DNA from: Flavobacterium resistens
GTDB lineage: Bacteria; Bacteroidota; Bacteroidia; Flavobacteriales; Flavobacteriaceae
Reading direction: 5' to 3'
NCBI RefSeq assembly: GCF_900182645.1
Contig: NZ_FXTA01000004.1
Coordinates: forward strand, 434,001 to 498,000
DNA: 64,000 nucleotides
The notes beneath the pieces are model-generated. The model was not told the origin of the DNA, searched no databases, and was given only the letters and a program-made list of their open reading frames with translations. A program made the position numbers and the translations under genes. Shown here piece by piece: positions 1 through 9,153 of the stretch (position 1 is the first letter of the stretch; the number at the start of each line of letters is the position of its first letter).

Positions 1-2238
1 TCTGTAATTATAAAACAGCAGGATTTCTTGGACGGCGTTTTTCAATTATCAGATATCAATCAAAATGAAATTATTCTGAAATTGACTTCGGTAGAATTTG
101 CAGATCTTTTTTTGGGCATAAAATTTTCAAATTCATCAAACATTGATTTGGGCTCCATTATAGTTTCAGAAAATAATAATCAGTTAAATGAGATTGTGGT
201 AAAAAGCAATCCGTCATTATTAAAATATGGAGCCAACGGAAATATCGATGTGAATGTAAATGGAACTGTTCTCGCAACGAGCAGTTCGGTAAACGAATTG
301 TTGGGAAGAGTGCCAAATGTTGTGGTTGCCGACGGAGAAATCAGCGTTGTTGGAAAAGGAGAAGCCATTATTTATCTCAACGGAGTTTTGATTAATTACG
401 AAAGGTTTGCTGCAATTCCCGTTTCACAAATTCAGAAGATCGAAGTCATTTCCAATCCTTCTGCGAGATACGATGCAGAAGGAAAAGCTGTCATCAATAT
501 TATTACAAAACAAAATATTGAAAGCGGTATAATGGGTGCTGTCAATCAGCAGGTAACAGTTTCTAAATTTGGCGGAACCCTTTATAACACGCTTTTTGAT
601 TTTAATTATTCTAAAGGAAAGTTTTCTTTTATAACCAATTATGGTTTGCAGTTAGGAAAAAACCGCGAGTTGCTGTACACTACCAGAACTCGTCCAAATC
701 CTGATGATTTTATGAAATCTGAATTGACGACCGATTGGAAAAGAAGATTTAATAATTATTCTAATTTCGGATTCGGACTTCAATATAGTTTTTCTCCAAA
801 TAATTATATTTCATTGGCTTATAGCGGAAACGTGAATGATTTAGGCGGAATTACAGAAAGCAGGAATTCCATAACCAACAATTCAGGAATTAGTTTTTAT
901 GCCACAGATGTTGACCGAAACGATGTTTTGTTAAACCAGTTTATCAATTTGAATTATAACTGGACAACTGATAAAGGTTCGACATTATTTATAGGATCAC
1001 AATTTTCAAATTACAATCAAACTATAAGAGATTTTATTGAAGAAAGCAGTTTGGTAGAACAAACCGATTCTGAAAGATATTTGAAGAATAATGTTGGAAG
1101 TCGAATCAATATAATCGCAGTTCAAGCCGATTATTCGAAGAAAATTAATGAAAAAACAAAACTTGAAGTAGGAGCCAAGTTGAGTCATGCCACAATAAAC
1201 TCAGGAACAGATTTCCTGATTGCAGCTGATAATGTAAATTTTGAGCTGGACGATGCGCTTTCGAGTGATTTTGAATACAATGAAAAAATTGCTGCTGCCT
1301 ACTTTAATTATATTGGAACATTAAACGAAAAAGTCAATTTTTCTCTTGGCGTAAGAGCCGAAAAAACAAGTTATGATTTATTCACAAATGCCAACGGAAT
1401 TCAGAAATTTGAGAAATCGTACAGTAACTTTTTTCCAAATGCACTTTTAAATTTTGATCTTTCAGAAGATTGGAAAGGACATTTTTCGTATGTTTCCAGA
1501 ATTACAAGACCGAGATATCAGGCTTTAAATCCGTATGTGATTTACCAAGATCCGTTTACGACGATTGAAGGAAATCCGAATCTTCTTCCAGAAAAAACAC
1601 ACGCTTTTGAAATAGGTACGATGTACAAAAAGTTCGATTTTAAAGTTGGCTACACTTATAAAAATGATCCGATTTCTGCGGCGGCTTTGCGTGGCGACAC
1701 ACCAAATAGCTATATTTTAAGAGCGCTGAATCTTGAAAAAGGGCATACATTTTTTACTTCACTATCCAGATCCTTCAATGTCAAATGGTGGAATTCTGTT
1801 AATACAGCAAGCATTACTTGGCAGAAATCTGTAGACAATTATTATGCATTTGCTTTTAGTCCCGTAGAACCTCAGATTTATTTATATACTAATAATACAT
1901 TTACGATTCCTAAATTTTTTAAGTTACAGCTTTTGGCTTGGTATTTAAGTGATAGAAGTTATGGATTAGGAAGTGAAAACAGCCGTTCGATTGTAACTTT
2001 AGGAATAGAGAGAAACTTTTTTAAAGACGCACTAAAACTCAATTTTACCGCAAACGACATCTTTCATAAGTTTATGGTTTCTGGTGATTATAATGTCGGA
2101 CAGACTCAGATTTATTATCACCGAACCTATAGTACGGATTATTTTAAATTAATTGCAACATACAATTTCGGAGATTCTAAAAAGACGACTTATAAAAAAT
2201 CAGAAGTTGAGCAGACGGAAAATAATAGGGCGAGGTAA
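1..2238 (+). CDS. TonB-dependent receptor-like outer-membrane beta-barrel protein (5' truncated by window)
   Basis: The frame is open to the left edge, so the true start and signal peptide lie upstream; a TTG at 28 is only an internal codon. The visible 745 residues begin near the end of a carboxypeptidase-regulatory-like domain, followed by a plug-like domain (NELLGRVPNVVV, IYLNGVLIN, then IQKIEVISNPSARYDAEG), and then a long barrel of alternating strands rich in aromatic residues, as in the Bacteroidetes outer-membrane beta-barrel family. No SusC-type SRGANG signature is seen, so this is the smaller receptor class and not a SusC. Substrate cannot be told from sequence. It would be energised by a TonB system such as the one at 56.6-59.5 kb (inference). 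A bidirectional terminator follows directly. Confidence 0.85.
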   Translation, partial: SVIIKQQDFLDGVFQLSDINQNEIILKLTSVEFADLFLGIKFSNSSNIDLGSIIVSENNNQLNEIVVKSNPSLLKYGANGNIDVNVNGTVLATSSSVNELLGRVPNVVVADGEISVVGKGEAIIYLNGVLINYERFAAIPVSQIQKIEVISNPSARYDAEGKAVINIITKQNIESGIMGAVNQQVTVSKFGGTLYNTLFDFNYSKGKFSFITNYGLQLGKNRELLYTTRTRPNPDDFMKSELTTDWKRRFNNYSNFGFGLQYSFSPNNYISLAYSGNVNDLGGITESRNSITNNSGISFYATDVDRNDVLLNQFINLNYNWTTDKGSTLFIGSQFSNYNQTIRDFIEESSLVEQTDSERYLKNNVGSRINIIAVQADYSKKINEKTKLEVGAKLSHATINSGTDFLIAADNVNFELDDALSSDFEYNEKIAAAYFNYIGTLNEKVNFSLGVRAEKTSYDLFTNANGIQKFEKSYSNFFPNALLNFDLSEDWKGHFSYVSRITRPRYQALNPYVIYQDPFTTIEGNPNLLPEKTHAFEIGTMYKKFDFKVGYTYKNDPISAAALRGDTPNSYILRALNLEKGHTFFTSLSRSFNVKWWNSVNTASITWQKSVDNYYAFAFSPVEPQIYLYTNNTFTIPKFFKLQLLAWYLSDRSYGLGSENSRSIVTLGIERNFFKDALKLNFTANDIFHKFMVSGDYNVGQTQIYYHRTYSTDYFKLIATYNFGDSKKTTYKKSEVEQTENNRAR

Positions 2239-2242
2239 AATG

Positions 2243-2276
2243 AAAAAAGGCTTCATCAATTTGTGAAGCCTTTTTT
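2243..2276. terminator. Bidirectional terminator between receptor gene and lysC
   Basis: A 13-bp perfect stem (2243-2255 with 2264-2276) with an 8-nt loop, flanked by an A run on the left and a T run on the right, so it can end transcription from both converging genes. Confidence 0.85.
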
Positions 2277-2320
2277 GAAAATATATTTGAATTGAAATAA
2301 TTACCTTTTATAAAGCAATA

Positions 2321-3580
2321 TTAATTAAGTTCCTTAGTCACAATTTGCATTGTTTCACGGCTAACTTGTTTCAATAAAACTTCTTTGTTAGCTTCAACGG
2401 TTTGCGCAGCTTCTTCTGTAAAGTGACGGATTGTATATAAGGTCACATTTTCGCTATACTCCACTTTGAATTTTTTCGAAAGAATTGCATTCAAATCATT
2501 GAAGTTTCCAAATTTATCTTCCACACAAACAGAAAAACTAATCGCAGAATTCTGAATCAAATTCACTTTGATTTTAAATTCGTGGAATAAACCAAAAATC
2601 TCACTAATGTTTTCTTCCATAATGAAAGAGAAATCAATTGAAGAAAGCGAAATTAAAAGTTGCTCTCTTTTTACGATAAAACATGGATATTGTGGTTCTA
2701 AGTCAACACCTTTTGAAACACAAGTTCCTTTTAATAAAGGATTAATGAAAGATTTTACATATAATGGAATCTCTTTTTTCTGTAACGGCTGTAATGTTTT
2801 TGGGTGAATAACCGTTGCTCCGTAAAATGCTAATTCGATTGCTTCACGATATGAAATTTGATTTAATAAACTAGCATTTTCAAAATAACGAGGATCAGCA
2901 TTCATAACTCCAGGAACATCTTTCCAGATAGTTACACTTTCAGCATTTAAGCAATAAGCAAAAATTCCAGCAGTATAATCAGAACCTTCACGCCCAAGAG
3001 TTGTAGTAAAATTGTTTTCGTCAGCACCTAAAAATCCTTGTGTGATGTTTAGCTGTTTTCTTGGAACATTTTTACTGATGTTTTGCTGAGTTGCTTCCCA
3101 ATCTACTTCAGCATCTCTATAATTTGCATTGGTTTTAATGAAATTACGAACATCAAGCCATTGCGTCTGAATTCCTCTAAAATTCATGTAGTGACTTAAA
3201 ATATTTGTAGAAATCAATTCTCCAAAACTTACAATCTGATCGTAAACAAAGTTATAATTGGGTGATTTATTGTGCGCTAAAAAATACTCAAGTTCAGTAA
3301 ATTGCTCATTTACAGCTGCGAAAACCTGATGTTTTTCATCCTCAAACAAATCCAATAATATTTGATTGTGGTATTTTTTTATTTCCTGAACAGAAGAATT
3401 TAATTCTGCCGATTTATCAAAGTAATTCTTGATTACAACTTCTAGAGCATTTGTTGTTTTTCCCATAGCCGAAACTACAAGAATTACATCTTCGTAACCT
3501 ACTTTTTGTAAAACGTCGTATACGTTTTTAATTCCATCTGCATCTTTTACCGATGCTCCTCCAAATTTAAATACTCTCAT
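2321..3580 (-). CDS. lysC: Aspartate kinase, monofunctional
   Basis: Phosphorylates L-aspartate, the first step to lysine/diaminopimelate, threonine and methionine; cytoplasmic. The 419 residues start with the kinase signature KFGGASV (residues 5-11), carry TTLGREGSDYTAG in the middle of the amino-acid kinase domain, and end with a regulatory region of ACT type (from about residue 300). There is no homoserine dehydrogenase domain, so it is the monofunctional form. The ATG start at 3580 gives the family's usual N-terminus. It lies 79 bp downstream of a GNAT gene on the same strand, separated by a perfect palindrome. Which end product inhibits it cannot be read from the sequence. Confidence 0.92.
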   Translation of the reverse strand: MRVFKFGGASVKDADGIKNVYDVLQKVGYEDVILVVSAMGKTTNALEVVIKNYFDKSAELNSSVQEIKKYHNQILLDLFEDEKHQVFAAVNEQFTELEYFLAHNKSPNYNFVYDQIVSFGELISTNILSHYMNFRGIQTQWLDVRNFIKTNANYRDAEVDWEATQQNISKNVPRKQLNITQGFLGADENNFTTTLGREGSDYTAGIFAYCLNAESVTIWKDVPGVMNADPRYFENASLLNQISYREAIELAFYGATVIHPKTLQPLQKKEIPLYVKSFINPLLKGTCVSKGVDLEPQYPCFIVKREQLLISLSSIDFSFIMEENISEIFGLFHEFKIKVNLIQNSAISFSVCVEDKFGNFNDLNAILSKKFKVEYSENVTLYTIRHFTEEAAQTVEANKEVLLKQVSRETMQIVTKELN

Positions 3581-3599
3581 TATTAATTTATTAGATTTA

Positions 3600-3619
3600 G
3601 TCCCGATAGCTATCGGGAT
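3600..3619. repeat. Perfect palindrome cccgatagctatcggg
   Basis: Bases 3601-3618 read tcccgatagctatcggga, an 18-bp perfect palindrome in the spacer between the GNAT gene and lysC. It has no T run, so it looks like a dispersed palindromic element and not an intrinsic terminator. It may act as an RNA processing or stability element (inference). Confidence 0.6.
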
Positions 3620-3659
3620 AGATTTCAGATTTGAGGCGAAATCTTATGTTTTTTTGTTT

Positions 3660-4160
3660 TTATAATTTTTCTAGAAACGAATTAACTCCAGCTTCATCCA
3701 TTTGAACAACTTGCCAGTCTTCCAGAATTCTTGCGCCAGAATTCTTGTAAAAATTGACTGCAGGTGTATTCCATGCTAAAACATTCCATTCCACTCTTCG
3801 AACGTTGTCTTTTTTTCCTTGTTTCATGATTTCAGCATAAAGTGCCGATCCCAAACCTGTACCGCGCATTTTTTCTTTTACAATCAAATCTTCAAGATGT
3901 ATTGTTTTTCCTTTCCAAGTTGAATAACGGTAATAGTATAATGCAATTCCAACTATTTCCTTTCCATTTTTACTTTCTTCTGAATCACTTTCAATTTCGG
4001 CAACAAAAACCTGAAAAAGAGGTTTTTCTCCAAATCCGTCACGAACTAAATCTTCTTCTGTAATTACGACAGCTTCCGGTTCTTTTTCGAATATTGCCAG
4101 CTCCTGTATTAGCCCTAAAACCGATTTCATGTCTTCGGGATTTCCTTTTCTAATATTCAT
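3660..4160 (-). CDS. GNAT-family N-acetyltransferase (diamine/spermidine acetyltransferase-like)
   Basis: Single-domain acetyl-CoA-dependent N-acetyltransferase of 166 residues. The acetyl-CoA binding loop is RGTGLG at residues 99-104, and the C-terminal NTPAVNFYKNSGAR (131-144) is typical of GNAT motif B. The start IRKGNPEDMKSVLGLIQELA and the overall length resemble the SSAT-like group that acetylates small amines, but substrate is not certain. It is the upstream gene of a possible two-gene unit with lysC (79 bp apart), and a good flavobacterial promoter lies about 70 bp upstream on the same strand. Confidence 0.8.
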   Translation of the reverse strand: MNIRKGNPEDMKSVLGLIQELAIFEKEPEAVVITEEDLVRDGFGEKPLFQVFVAEIESDSEESKNGKEIVGIALYYYRYSTWKGKTIHLEDLIVKEKMRGTGLGSALYAEIMKQGKKDNVRRVEWNVLAWNTPAVNFYKNSGARILEDWQVVQMDEAGVNSFLEKL

Positions 4161-4231
4161 TTATTCGTATTATTAAGTGTTTATTAGCTAAAAAAGCATT
4201 TATTTATATGGTACTTTTTGCTATTAATTAG

Positions 4232-4260
4232 CAAATATACAATAGTAGCAAACTAACAAA
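4232..4260 (-). promoter_or_regulatory. Predicted flavobacterial promoter for the GNAT gene
   Basis: Read on the minus strand, TTTG (4260-4257), a 17-nt spacer and TATATTTG (4239-4232) match the Bacteroidetes housekeeping consensus TTG-N17..23-TAnnTTTG. The implied transcript would start near 4226 and could carry the GNAT gene and lysC. Confidence 0.5.
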
Positions 4261-4331
4261 ATAATTTTTAAATCATTCTCACAAAATAAGCGATATTTGT
4301 GACTTTAAATTAAAACTATAACGATATAGCA

Positions 4332-5339
4332 ATGGAAGAACGCAATAAAACACTGGGAGAGTTTATTATTGAGAACCAAAAAGCATTTCAGTATTCGTCG
4401 GGAGAACTTTCCCGGATTATCAACTCTATACGTTTGGCGGCAAAAGTCGTGAACTATAAAGTTAACCAGGCAGGATTAGTGGATATTATTGGCGCCGCAG
4501 GCGAACAAAATATTCAGGGAGAAGACCAGCAAAAATTAGATGTGTATGCCAACGAAGTATTTATCCAGACGTTAATAAACCGTGAGATTGTCTGTGGTAT
4601 TGCTTCAGAAGAAAACGACGATTTTATAACTGTTCAGGGGAGCGACAACAGTCATAATAATAAGTACGTGATCTTGATGGATCCGCTTGACGGATCTTCA
4701 AACATTGATGTAAATGTTTCTGTAGGAACAATTTTTTCTGTTTTCAGAAGAATTACGCCAATAGGAACTCCGGTAACAAGCGAGGATTTTTTACAACCGG
4801 GAATCAATCAAGTGGCAGCAGGTTATGTAATTTATGGAACTTCAACAATGCTGGTTTATACAACTGGACATGGAGTAAATGGTTTTACACTGAATCCGGC
4901 AATTGGTACATTTTATCTTTCACATCCAAATATGAAGTTTCCTGAAAATGGAAATATCTATTCAGTGAATGAAGGAAACTATGTTCATTTTCCGCAAGGA
5001 GTAAAAAATTACATTAAATATTGTCAGCGTGAAGAAGAGGACAGACCTTATACTTCAAGATATATAGGAAGTCTGGTAGCCGATTTTCATAGAAATATGA
5101 TTAAAGGCGGTGTTTATATTTATCCGACAAGTTCAAAAGCGCCAAAAGGAAAACTACGTTTGTTATATGAATGTAATCCGATGGCTTTTATTGCTGAGCA
5201 GGCAGGAGGAAAAGCAACAGACGGTTTTGGAAGAATTATGGAAATCCAGCCGACAGAACTGCATCAAAGAGTTCCGTTTTTCTGTGGAAGCAAAAATATG
5301 GTCGAAAAAGCCGAGGAATTTATGGCAGAGGTTGAATAG
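4332..5339 (+). CDS. fbp: Class 1 fructose-1,6-bisphosphatase
   Basis: Hydrolyses fructose-1,6-bisphosphate to fructose-6-phosphate in gluconeogenesis; cytoplasmic, Mg-dependent. The 335-residue protein has the expected length for class 1. The metal-binding motif DPLDGSSNID is at residues 117-126 and the acidic pair of SEEN at 92-95. The SRYIGSLVADFHRNM and GKLRLLYECNPMAF segments form the rest of the active site. It is transcribed alone, divergent from the GNAT gene. No close promoter match was found (GATATTTG at 4292-4299 is only a near match). Confidence 0.95.
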   Translation: MEERNKTLGEFIIENQKAFQYSSGELSRIINSIRLAAKVVNYKVNQAGLVDIIGAAGEQNIQGEDQQKLDVYANEVFIQTLINREIVCGIASEENDDFITVQGSDNSHNNKYVILMDPLDGSSNIDVNVSVGTIFSVFRRITPIGTPVTSEDFLQPGINQVAAGYVIYGTSTMLVYTTGHGVNGFTLNPAIGTFYLSHPNMKFPENGNIYSVNEGNYVHFPQGVKNYIKYCQREEEDRPYTSRYIGSLVADFHRNMIKGGVYIYPTSSKAPKGKLRLLYECNPMAFIAEQAGGKATDGFGRIMEIQPTELHQRVPFFCGSKNMVEKAEEFMAEVE

Positions 5340-5402
5340 CGATAAGATTCTTTTTTACGCAACCTTTTTGTGTTTTCAATATCTATTAAATAAAATAGAC
5401 TT

Positions 5403-5804
5403 ATGAAAAATATATTTGTTTTAGTTGTCTTGGTTTTTGTTTTATTTGGCTGTTCTAGTGAAGATTCGTCATCTCGTTTTTCGAAGGAAGATTCGTCTGA
5501 CTTAAGAATTCGATTGTCGAATGCCAGTAAATTCAATTTTCAAAATATTACAGTAAATACTACAACTGGTAATGTTAATTTTGAAAATGTAGATTCTGGA
5601 CAGAAGACAAAATATAAAGGTTTCTCGTTTGCATATAGCTACGCATTTGTTGAATTGCAAATTGACGGGAAAACTTATACATTGCAACCTATTGATTATG
5701 TTGGAGAAACACCACTGGAAAAAGGAAACTATACTTATGAAATTACTGCAAATGATTCTCAAAATCAATACGGAAAATTGAATTTGAAATTAATTAAGGA
5801 TTAA
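5403..5804 (+). CDS. Small lipoprotein of unknown function
   Basis: Predicted lipoprotein of 133 residues: a hydrophobic signal with lipobox LFGC and Cys at residue 17, followed by a Ser/Asp-rich stretch (SSEDSSSR) as seen in many Bacteroidetes surface lipoproteins. The rest is a small beta-rich domain with no family I recognise. It lies 63 bp after fbp and ends at a strong bidirectional terminator. Function unknown. Confidence 0.7.
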   Translation: MKNIFVLVVLVFVLFGCSSEDSSSRFSKEDSSDLRIRLSNASKFNFQNITVNTTTGNVNFENVDSGQKTKYKGFSFAYSYAFVELQIDGKTYTLQPIDYVGETPLEKGNYTYEITANDSQNQYGKLNLKLIKD

Positions 5805-5823
5805 TACACAATTCAATTTTATG

Positions 5824-5856
5824 AAAAAACCCGATAATTTGATTATCGGGTTTTTT
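5824..5856. terminator. Bidirectional terminator
   Basis: A 15-bp perfect stem (5824-5838 with 5842-5856) closed by a 3-nt loop, A-rich on the left and T-rich on the right, between the converging lipoprotein and TerB-like genes. Confidence 0.85.
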
Positions 5857-5923
5857 ATTTTAATTTTCATTCACAGTCAAGTTTCAGTATCAAAACTGAA
5901 CACTAAAAACTGATCACTGAATA

Positions 5924-6355
5924 CTATTTGTGCATGTGCTGCATTTCGTAGATAAAAGTATCGCCGTCAACTTTTTGGTCAACTAATGACAATGCTTTTG
6001 CAATGATATAATCCACGTTGCTTGGAGTAAATCCTAAAGCTACACTTATCTTTTTTAACAATACTTCTTGTTTATCTTCAAGATGATGGTCAACATGTAC
6101 CATTCTTGTTAAATCATATAAACGCTCTAAACGCTGAACATATGAATAAGGTGGATTGATTGGGTATTTTAATGGATCGCTAAGAATTTCTTCGTATTCC
6201 GATTCTGTAATTTCTAAACGAGAAGCAAGTTTGTCTAAAAAGGCTTTTTCTTCTGGGTATACAACTCCGTCTGCTAATGCTACACGAACGATAGCTGAAA
6301 AGTGCCCTTTGTTTCTTTGCTTGAATTCGCTATCAAATAATTCTGAAAATGACAT
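5924..6355 (-). CDS. TerB-like protein
   Basis: A 143-residue all-helical protein resembling the TerB (tellurite-resistance B) fold: the early VRVALADGVVYPEEKAFLD segment is the acidic helix-turn typical of TerB, and the second half (VHVDHHLEDKQEVLLKK) repeats the pattern. No other ter gene is nearby, so a role in tellurite resistance is not implied; such stand-alone proteins are common and poorly characterised. On the minus strand, TATCTTTG at 6386-6379 would fit a -7 element, but no good -33 element accompanies it. Confidence 0.7.
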   Translation of the reverse strand: MSFSELFDSEFKQRNKGHFSAIVRVALADGVVYPEEKAFLDKLASRLEITESEYEEILSDPLKYPINPPYSYVQRLERLYDLTRMVHVDHHLEDKQEVLLKKISVALGFTPSNVDYIIAKALSLVDQKVDGDTFIYEMQHMHK

Positions 6356-6525
6356 AATTAATTAAGGTTTTTGTTAAACAAAGATAAAAGTTATTTTAAT
6401 TCATAATTTTAAATTTCTCATAAAATTTAACTTATTTTTCTGCGTTGTTTTAAAGATGGACTTCACGAAATTTTGAAAATAAATCGTAAGTTTACATCCC
6501 CTAATCATTTAATATCATTACCCCT

Positions 6526-7119
6526 ATGTCAGAATTTTGGATTTATTTTCAGATAGGATTAAAACACGTTTTAGATATCCACGCCTACGATCACGTTCTT
6601 TTTTTAATCGCACTAACAGTTCCGTATTCATTTAAAGACTGGAAACGCATTTTGCTATTGGTTTCCGTTTTCACAATTGGTCATACTTTAGCTTTAATAC
6701 TTTCAGTTTTCGGAATAATTGCTGTCAAAGTAAATTTAGTCGAATTTTTAATTCCGATTACCATTTTGATTACCGCTTTATATCACTTGTTTACGGCAGG
6801 AAAAGCTACTAAAAATGAAGGTGTAAATTTAATTTTTATGGTCACGTTGTTTTTTGGAATAATTCACGGACTTGGATTCTCAAATTATTTTAAAACAATT
6901 TTAGGTGGTACCGCAACGTCAAAATTAGTACCTTTAGGAGAATTTGCGTTAGGAATCGAAGCAGCGCAGTTAGTTGTAGTTTTTGTAGTTTTGGTACTAT
7001 CATATATAGTGCAAACCGTATTTCGTTTTTCAAAACGCGATTGGGCACTTGTAATGTCGGCTTTTATTGTTGGAGTTGTGATTCCAATGATTATCGAAAG
7101 CCCTATTTGGAACAGATAA
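6526..7119 (+). CDS. HupE/UreJ-family membrane protein
   Basis: An integral membrane protein of 197 residues with about six hydrophobic segments. The N-terminal GLKHVLDIHAYDHVLFLIAL (residues 11-30) has the conserved His/Asp pattern of HupE/UreJ proteins, which are linked to nickel or cobalt transport for hydrogenase and urease in other bacteria. No hydrogenase or urease genes are in this window, so the metal role is a family-level inference. It is the first gene of an operon: the dCMP deaminase gene begins only 5 bp after its stop codon. Confidence 0.8.
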   Translation: MSEFWIYFQIGLKHVLDIHAYDHVLFLIALTVPYSFKDWKRILLLVSVFTIGHTLALILSVFGIIAVKVNLVEFLIPITILITALYHLFTAGKATKNEGVNLIFMVTLFFGIIHGLGFSNYFKTILGGTATSKLVPLGEFALGIEAAQLVVVFVVLVLSYIVQTVFRFSKRDWALVMSAFIVGVVIPMIIESPIWNR

Positions 7120-7124
7120 AATAA

Positions 7125-7556
7125 ATGGAAATAAAAAAGTTAAACAAATACGATAAAGCTTATTTGAGAATTGCAAAAGAATGGAGTTTGCTTTCTTATT
7201 GCAAACGCAAACAAGTAGGAGCCATTATCGTAAAAGACCGAATGATTATCTCTGATGGATACAATGGTACGCCGTCAGGATTTGAAAATTGCTGCGAAGA
7301 TGAAGACGGTTTAACCCGTTGGGATGTGTTGCATGCCGAGGCAAATGCAATTTTGAAAGTAGCAAGGTCGACACAATCTTGCGAAGGCGCAACTTTATAT
7401 ATCACGCTTTCGCCATGTAAAGAATGTAGTAAATTAATACATCAGTCGGGAATAAAAAGAGTGGTGTACAAAGATGGATATCGTGATGATTCTGGAATTC
7501 AATTTTTAATAAAAGCAGGTATTGAAGTCGAACATATTCCTGTTTTAGAAGAGTAA
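7125..7556 (+). CDS. dCMP deaminase (ComEB-type zinc deaminase)
   Basis: Deaminates dCMP to dUMP, feeding dTMP synthesis; cytoplasmic. The 143-residue protein carries the zinc-dependent deaminase signature HAEAN (His70, catalytic Glu72) and PCKEC (Cys98, Cys101). The NGTPSGFENCCE region (47-58) is typical of the dCMP deaminase subgroup and its nucleotide regulation. The stop overlaps the start of the protease gene by one base (TAATG), so the two are translationally coupled. Confidence 0.88.
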   Translation: MEIKKLNKYDKAYLRIAKEWSLLSYCKRKQVGAIIVKDRMIISDGYNGTPSGFENCCEDEDGLTRWDVLHAEANAILKVARSTQSCEGATLYITLSPCKECSKLIHQSGIKRVVYKDGYRDDSGIQFLIKAGIEVEHIPVLEE

Positions 7557-9139
7557 TGAAATTTAATCCAAAATATTTGCCAATTGTCATTGGAGCAACT
7601 TTTGCTCTCGGAACGGTGCTCGGAAGCTTAATGAATGCTCCCGCAGATGATCAGCTTTTGGCTAAAAATTACTCTAAAACCAAATTAAATAAACTGATCG
7701 ATTTTATCAATAATGAATATGTCGACAGTATCAATACAGACTCAATTGTAAATCTTACAGTTGATAATATTCTCTCCAAATTAGATCCACACTCTGTTTA
7801 TATTCCGCCAAGCGAACAAGCCGAAGTTGCTGAAAGCATGAAAGGCGATTTTGTTGGAATCGGAATTAATTTTTATATGTATAAAGATTCAGTTGCGATT
7901 ATAAAACCAATAGAAAATGGGCCATCGGCAAAAGCCGGAATAAAATCGGGTGACCGAATTTTATTTGCCGGAAAAACCAAATTATTTGGAAGAAAATTGC
8001 CTTCTGATAGTTTGTTTTCCAAATTAAAAGGACTTCAGGGTTCTGAAATTGAACTTACCGTTTTTAGAAAATCAGAACAAAAGAAACTGAAATTTAAAAT
8101 AAAAAGAGATGTTATTCCGATAAAAAGCGTTGATGCCTCTGTTTTGCTTGGAAATAATACAGGTTATATCAAAATTAATCGATTTGCCGAAACAACTTAT
8201 AATGAATTTAAAACCGGTTTAACGAGATTAAAACAAAGCGGAATTCAGTCGCTGATAATTGATCTTCGAGACAACGGCGGCGGTTATATGGAAGAAGCCA
8301 TAGCTATTGCCGATGAATTTTTGAAAGACAAACAGTTGATCGTTTTTACAAAGAATAAAAACGGTACAACTGAAAAAACATATGCGACAAAAGCTGGAAG
8401 TTTTGAAACCGGAAAAGTATATGTTTTAATAAATGAAAACAGCGCTTCAGCTAGTGAAATTTTAGCCGGAGCAATTCAGGATAATGATCGTGGTGTTATT
8501 GTCGGACGTCGTTCTTTCGGGAAAGGTTTGGTACAGCGCGAAATGGATTTTAATGACGGATCAGCGGTAAGATTGACTGTAGCGCGTTATTATACACCAA
8601 CAGGAAGATCGATTCAAAAACCTTATAAAAAAGGAAATGAAGAGTATTTTAAAGAATCAGAATCCAGAATTAAATCGGGTGAACTTTATGCAAAAGACAG
8701 TATTAAAGTGGCCGATTCTTTAAAATTCAAAACTCCAAAAGGTAAAATCGTTTACGGCGGTGGCGGAATCGTTCCAGATGTTTTTGTTCCGATGGAAGCA
8801 GAACACGGAAATGAAAACGTTGCGTATTTGCTTCAAACCGGAATTGTAGGTCATTTTGTTTTTGAAGAATTGGATAAAAACAGAAAAGCATTTGCCGGAC
8901 TTCATTTTAATGAGTTTTTAGACGAAATGAAAAACTCAGATGTTTATTTTAAAAAGTTCAAAAACTACGTAGCAATAACGGGTCTTGATTTGAAATTAGA
9001 TAAAACTAAAGCCTTGGTAAATCGTTATATCACAGCTGAATTTGCAAGACAGTTATTCGGCGAAGTATATTATTATAATGTGGTTTTGAAAGAAGATGCG
9101 ATGATCAAGTCGGTTTTGAGTCCAAAAAAACAATCCTGA
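7556..9139 (+). CDS. S41-family C-terminal processing peptidase
   Basis: A periplasmic or membrane-anchored serine protease of the CtpA/Prc type, 527 residues. An N-terminal hydrophobic signal/anchor (about residues 8-27) is followed by a PDZ domain (about 95-180) and the S41 catalytic domain. The Ser-Lys dyad is expected at Ser298 within SASAS (296-300) and Lys323 in FGKG, by spacing to the known Prc residues. A C-terminal extension of about 150 residues follows. The start overlaps the dCMP deaminase stop. The substrate is unknown; family members trim C-termini of envelope proteins. Confidence 0.9.
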   Translation: MKFNPKYLPIVIGATFALGTVLGSLMNAPADDQLLAKNYSKTKLNKLIDFINNEYVDSINTDSIVNLTVDNILSKLDPHSVYIPPSEQAEVAESMKGDFVGIGINFYMYKDSVAIIKPIENGPSAKAGIKSGDRILFAGKTKLFGRKLPSDSLFSKLKGLQGSEIELTVFRKSEQKKLKFKIKRDVIPIKSVDASVLLGNNTGYIKINRFAETTYNEFKTGLTRLKQSGIQSLIIDLRDNGGGYMEEAIAIADEFLKDKQLIVFTKNKNGTTEKTYATKAGSFETGKVYVLINENSASASEILAGAIQDNDRGVIVGRRSFGKGLVQREMDFNDGSAVRLTVARYYTPTGRSIQKPYKKGNEEYFKESESRIKSGELYAKDSIKVADSLKFKTPKGKIVYGGGGIVPDVFVPMEAEHGNENVAYLLQTGIVGHFVFEELDKNRKAFAGLHFNEFLDEMKNSDVYFKKFKNYVAITGLDLKLDKTKALVNRYITAEFARQLFGEVYYYNVVLKEDAMIKSVLSPKKQS

Positions 9140-9153
9140 AATTTTTTAAAAAT

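Noticed and set aside
28..30. TTG start of the first protein at 28
   Set aside because: The frame continues without a stop to base 1 and the N-terminal domain is already under way, so the gene is cut by the window edge.
5924..6355. Tellurite resistance locus
   Set aside because: Only one TerB-like gene is present; no other ter genes are nearby.
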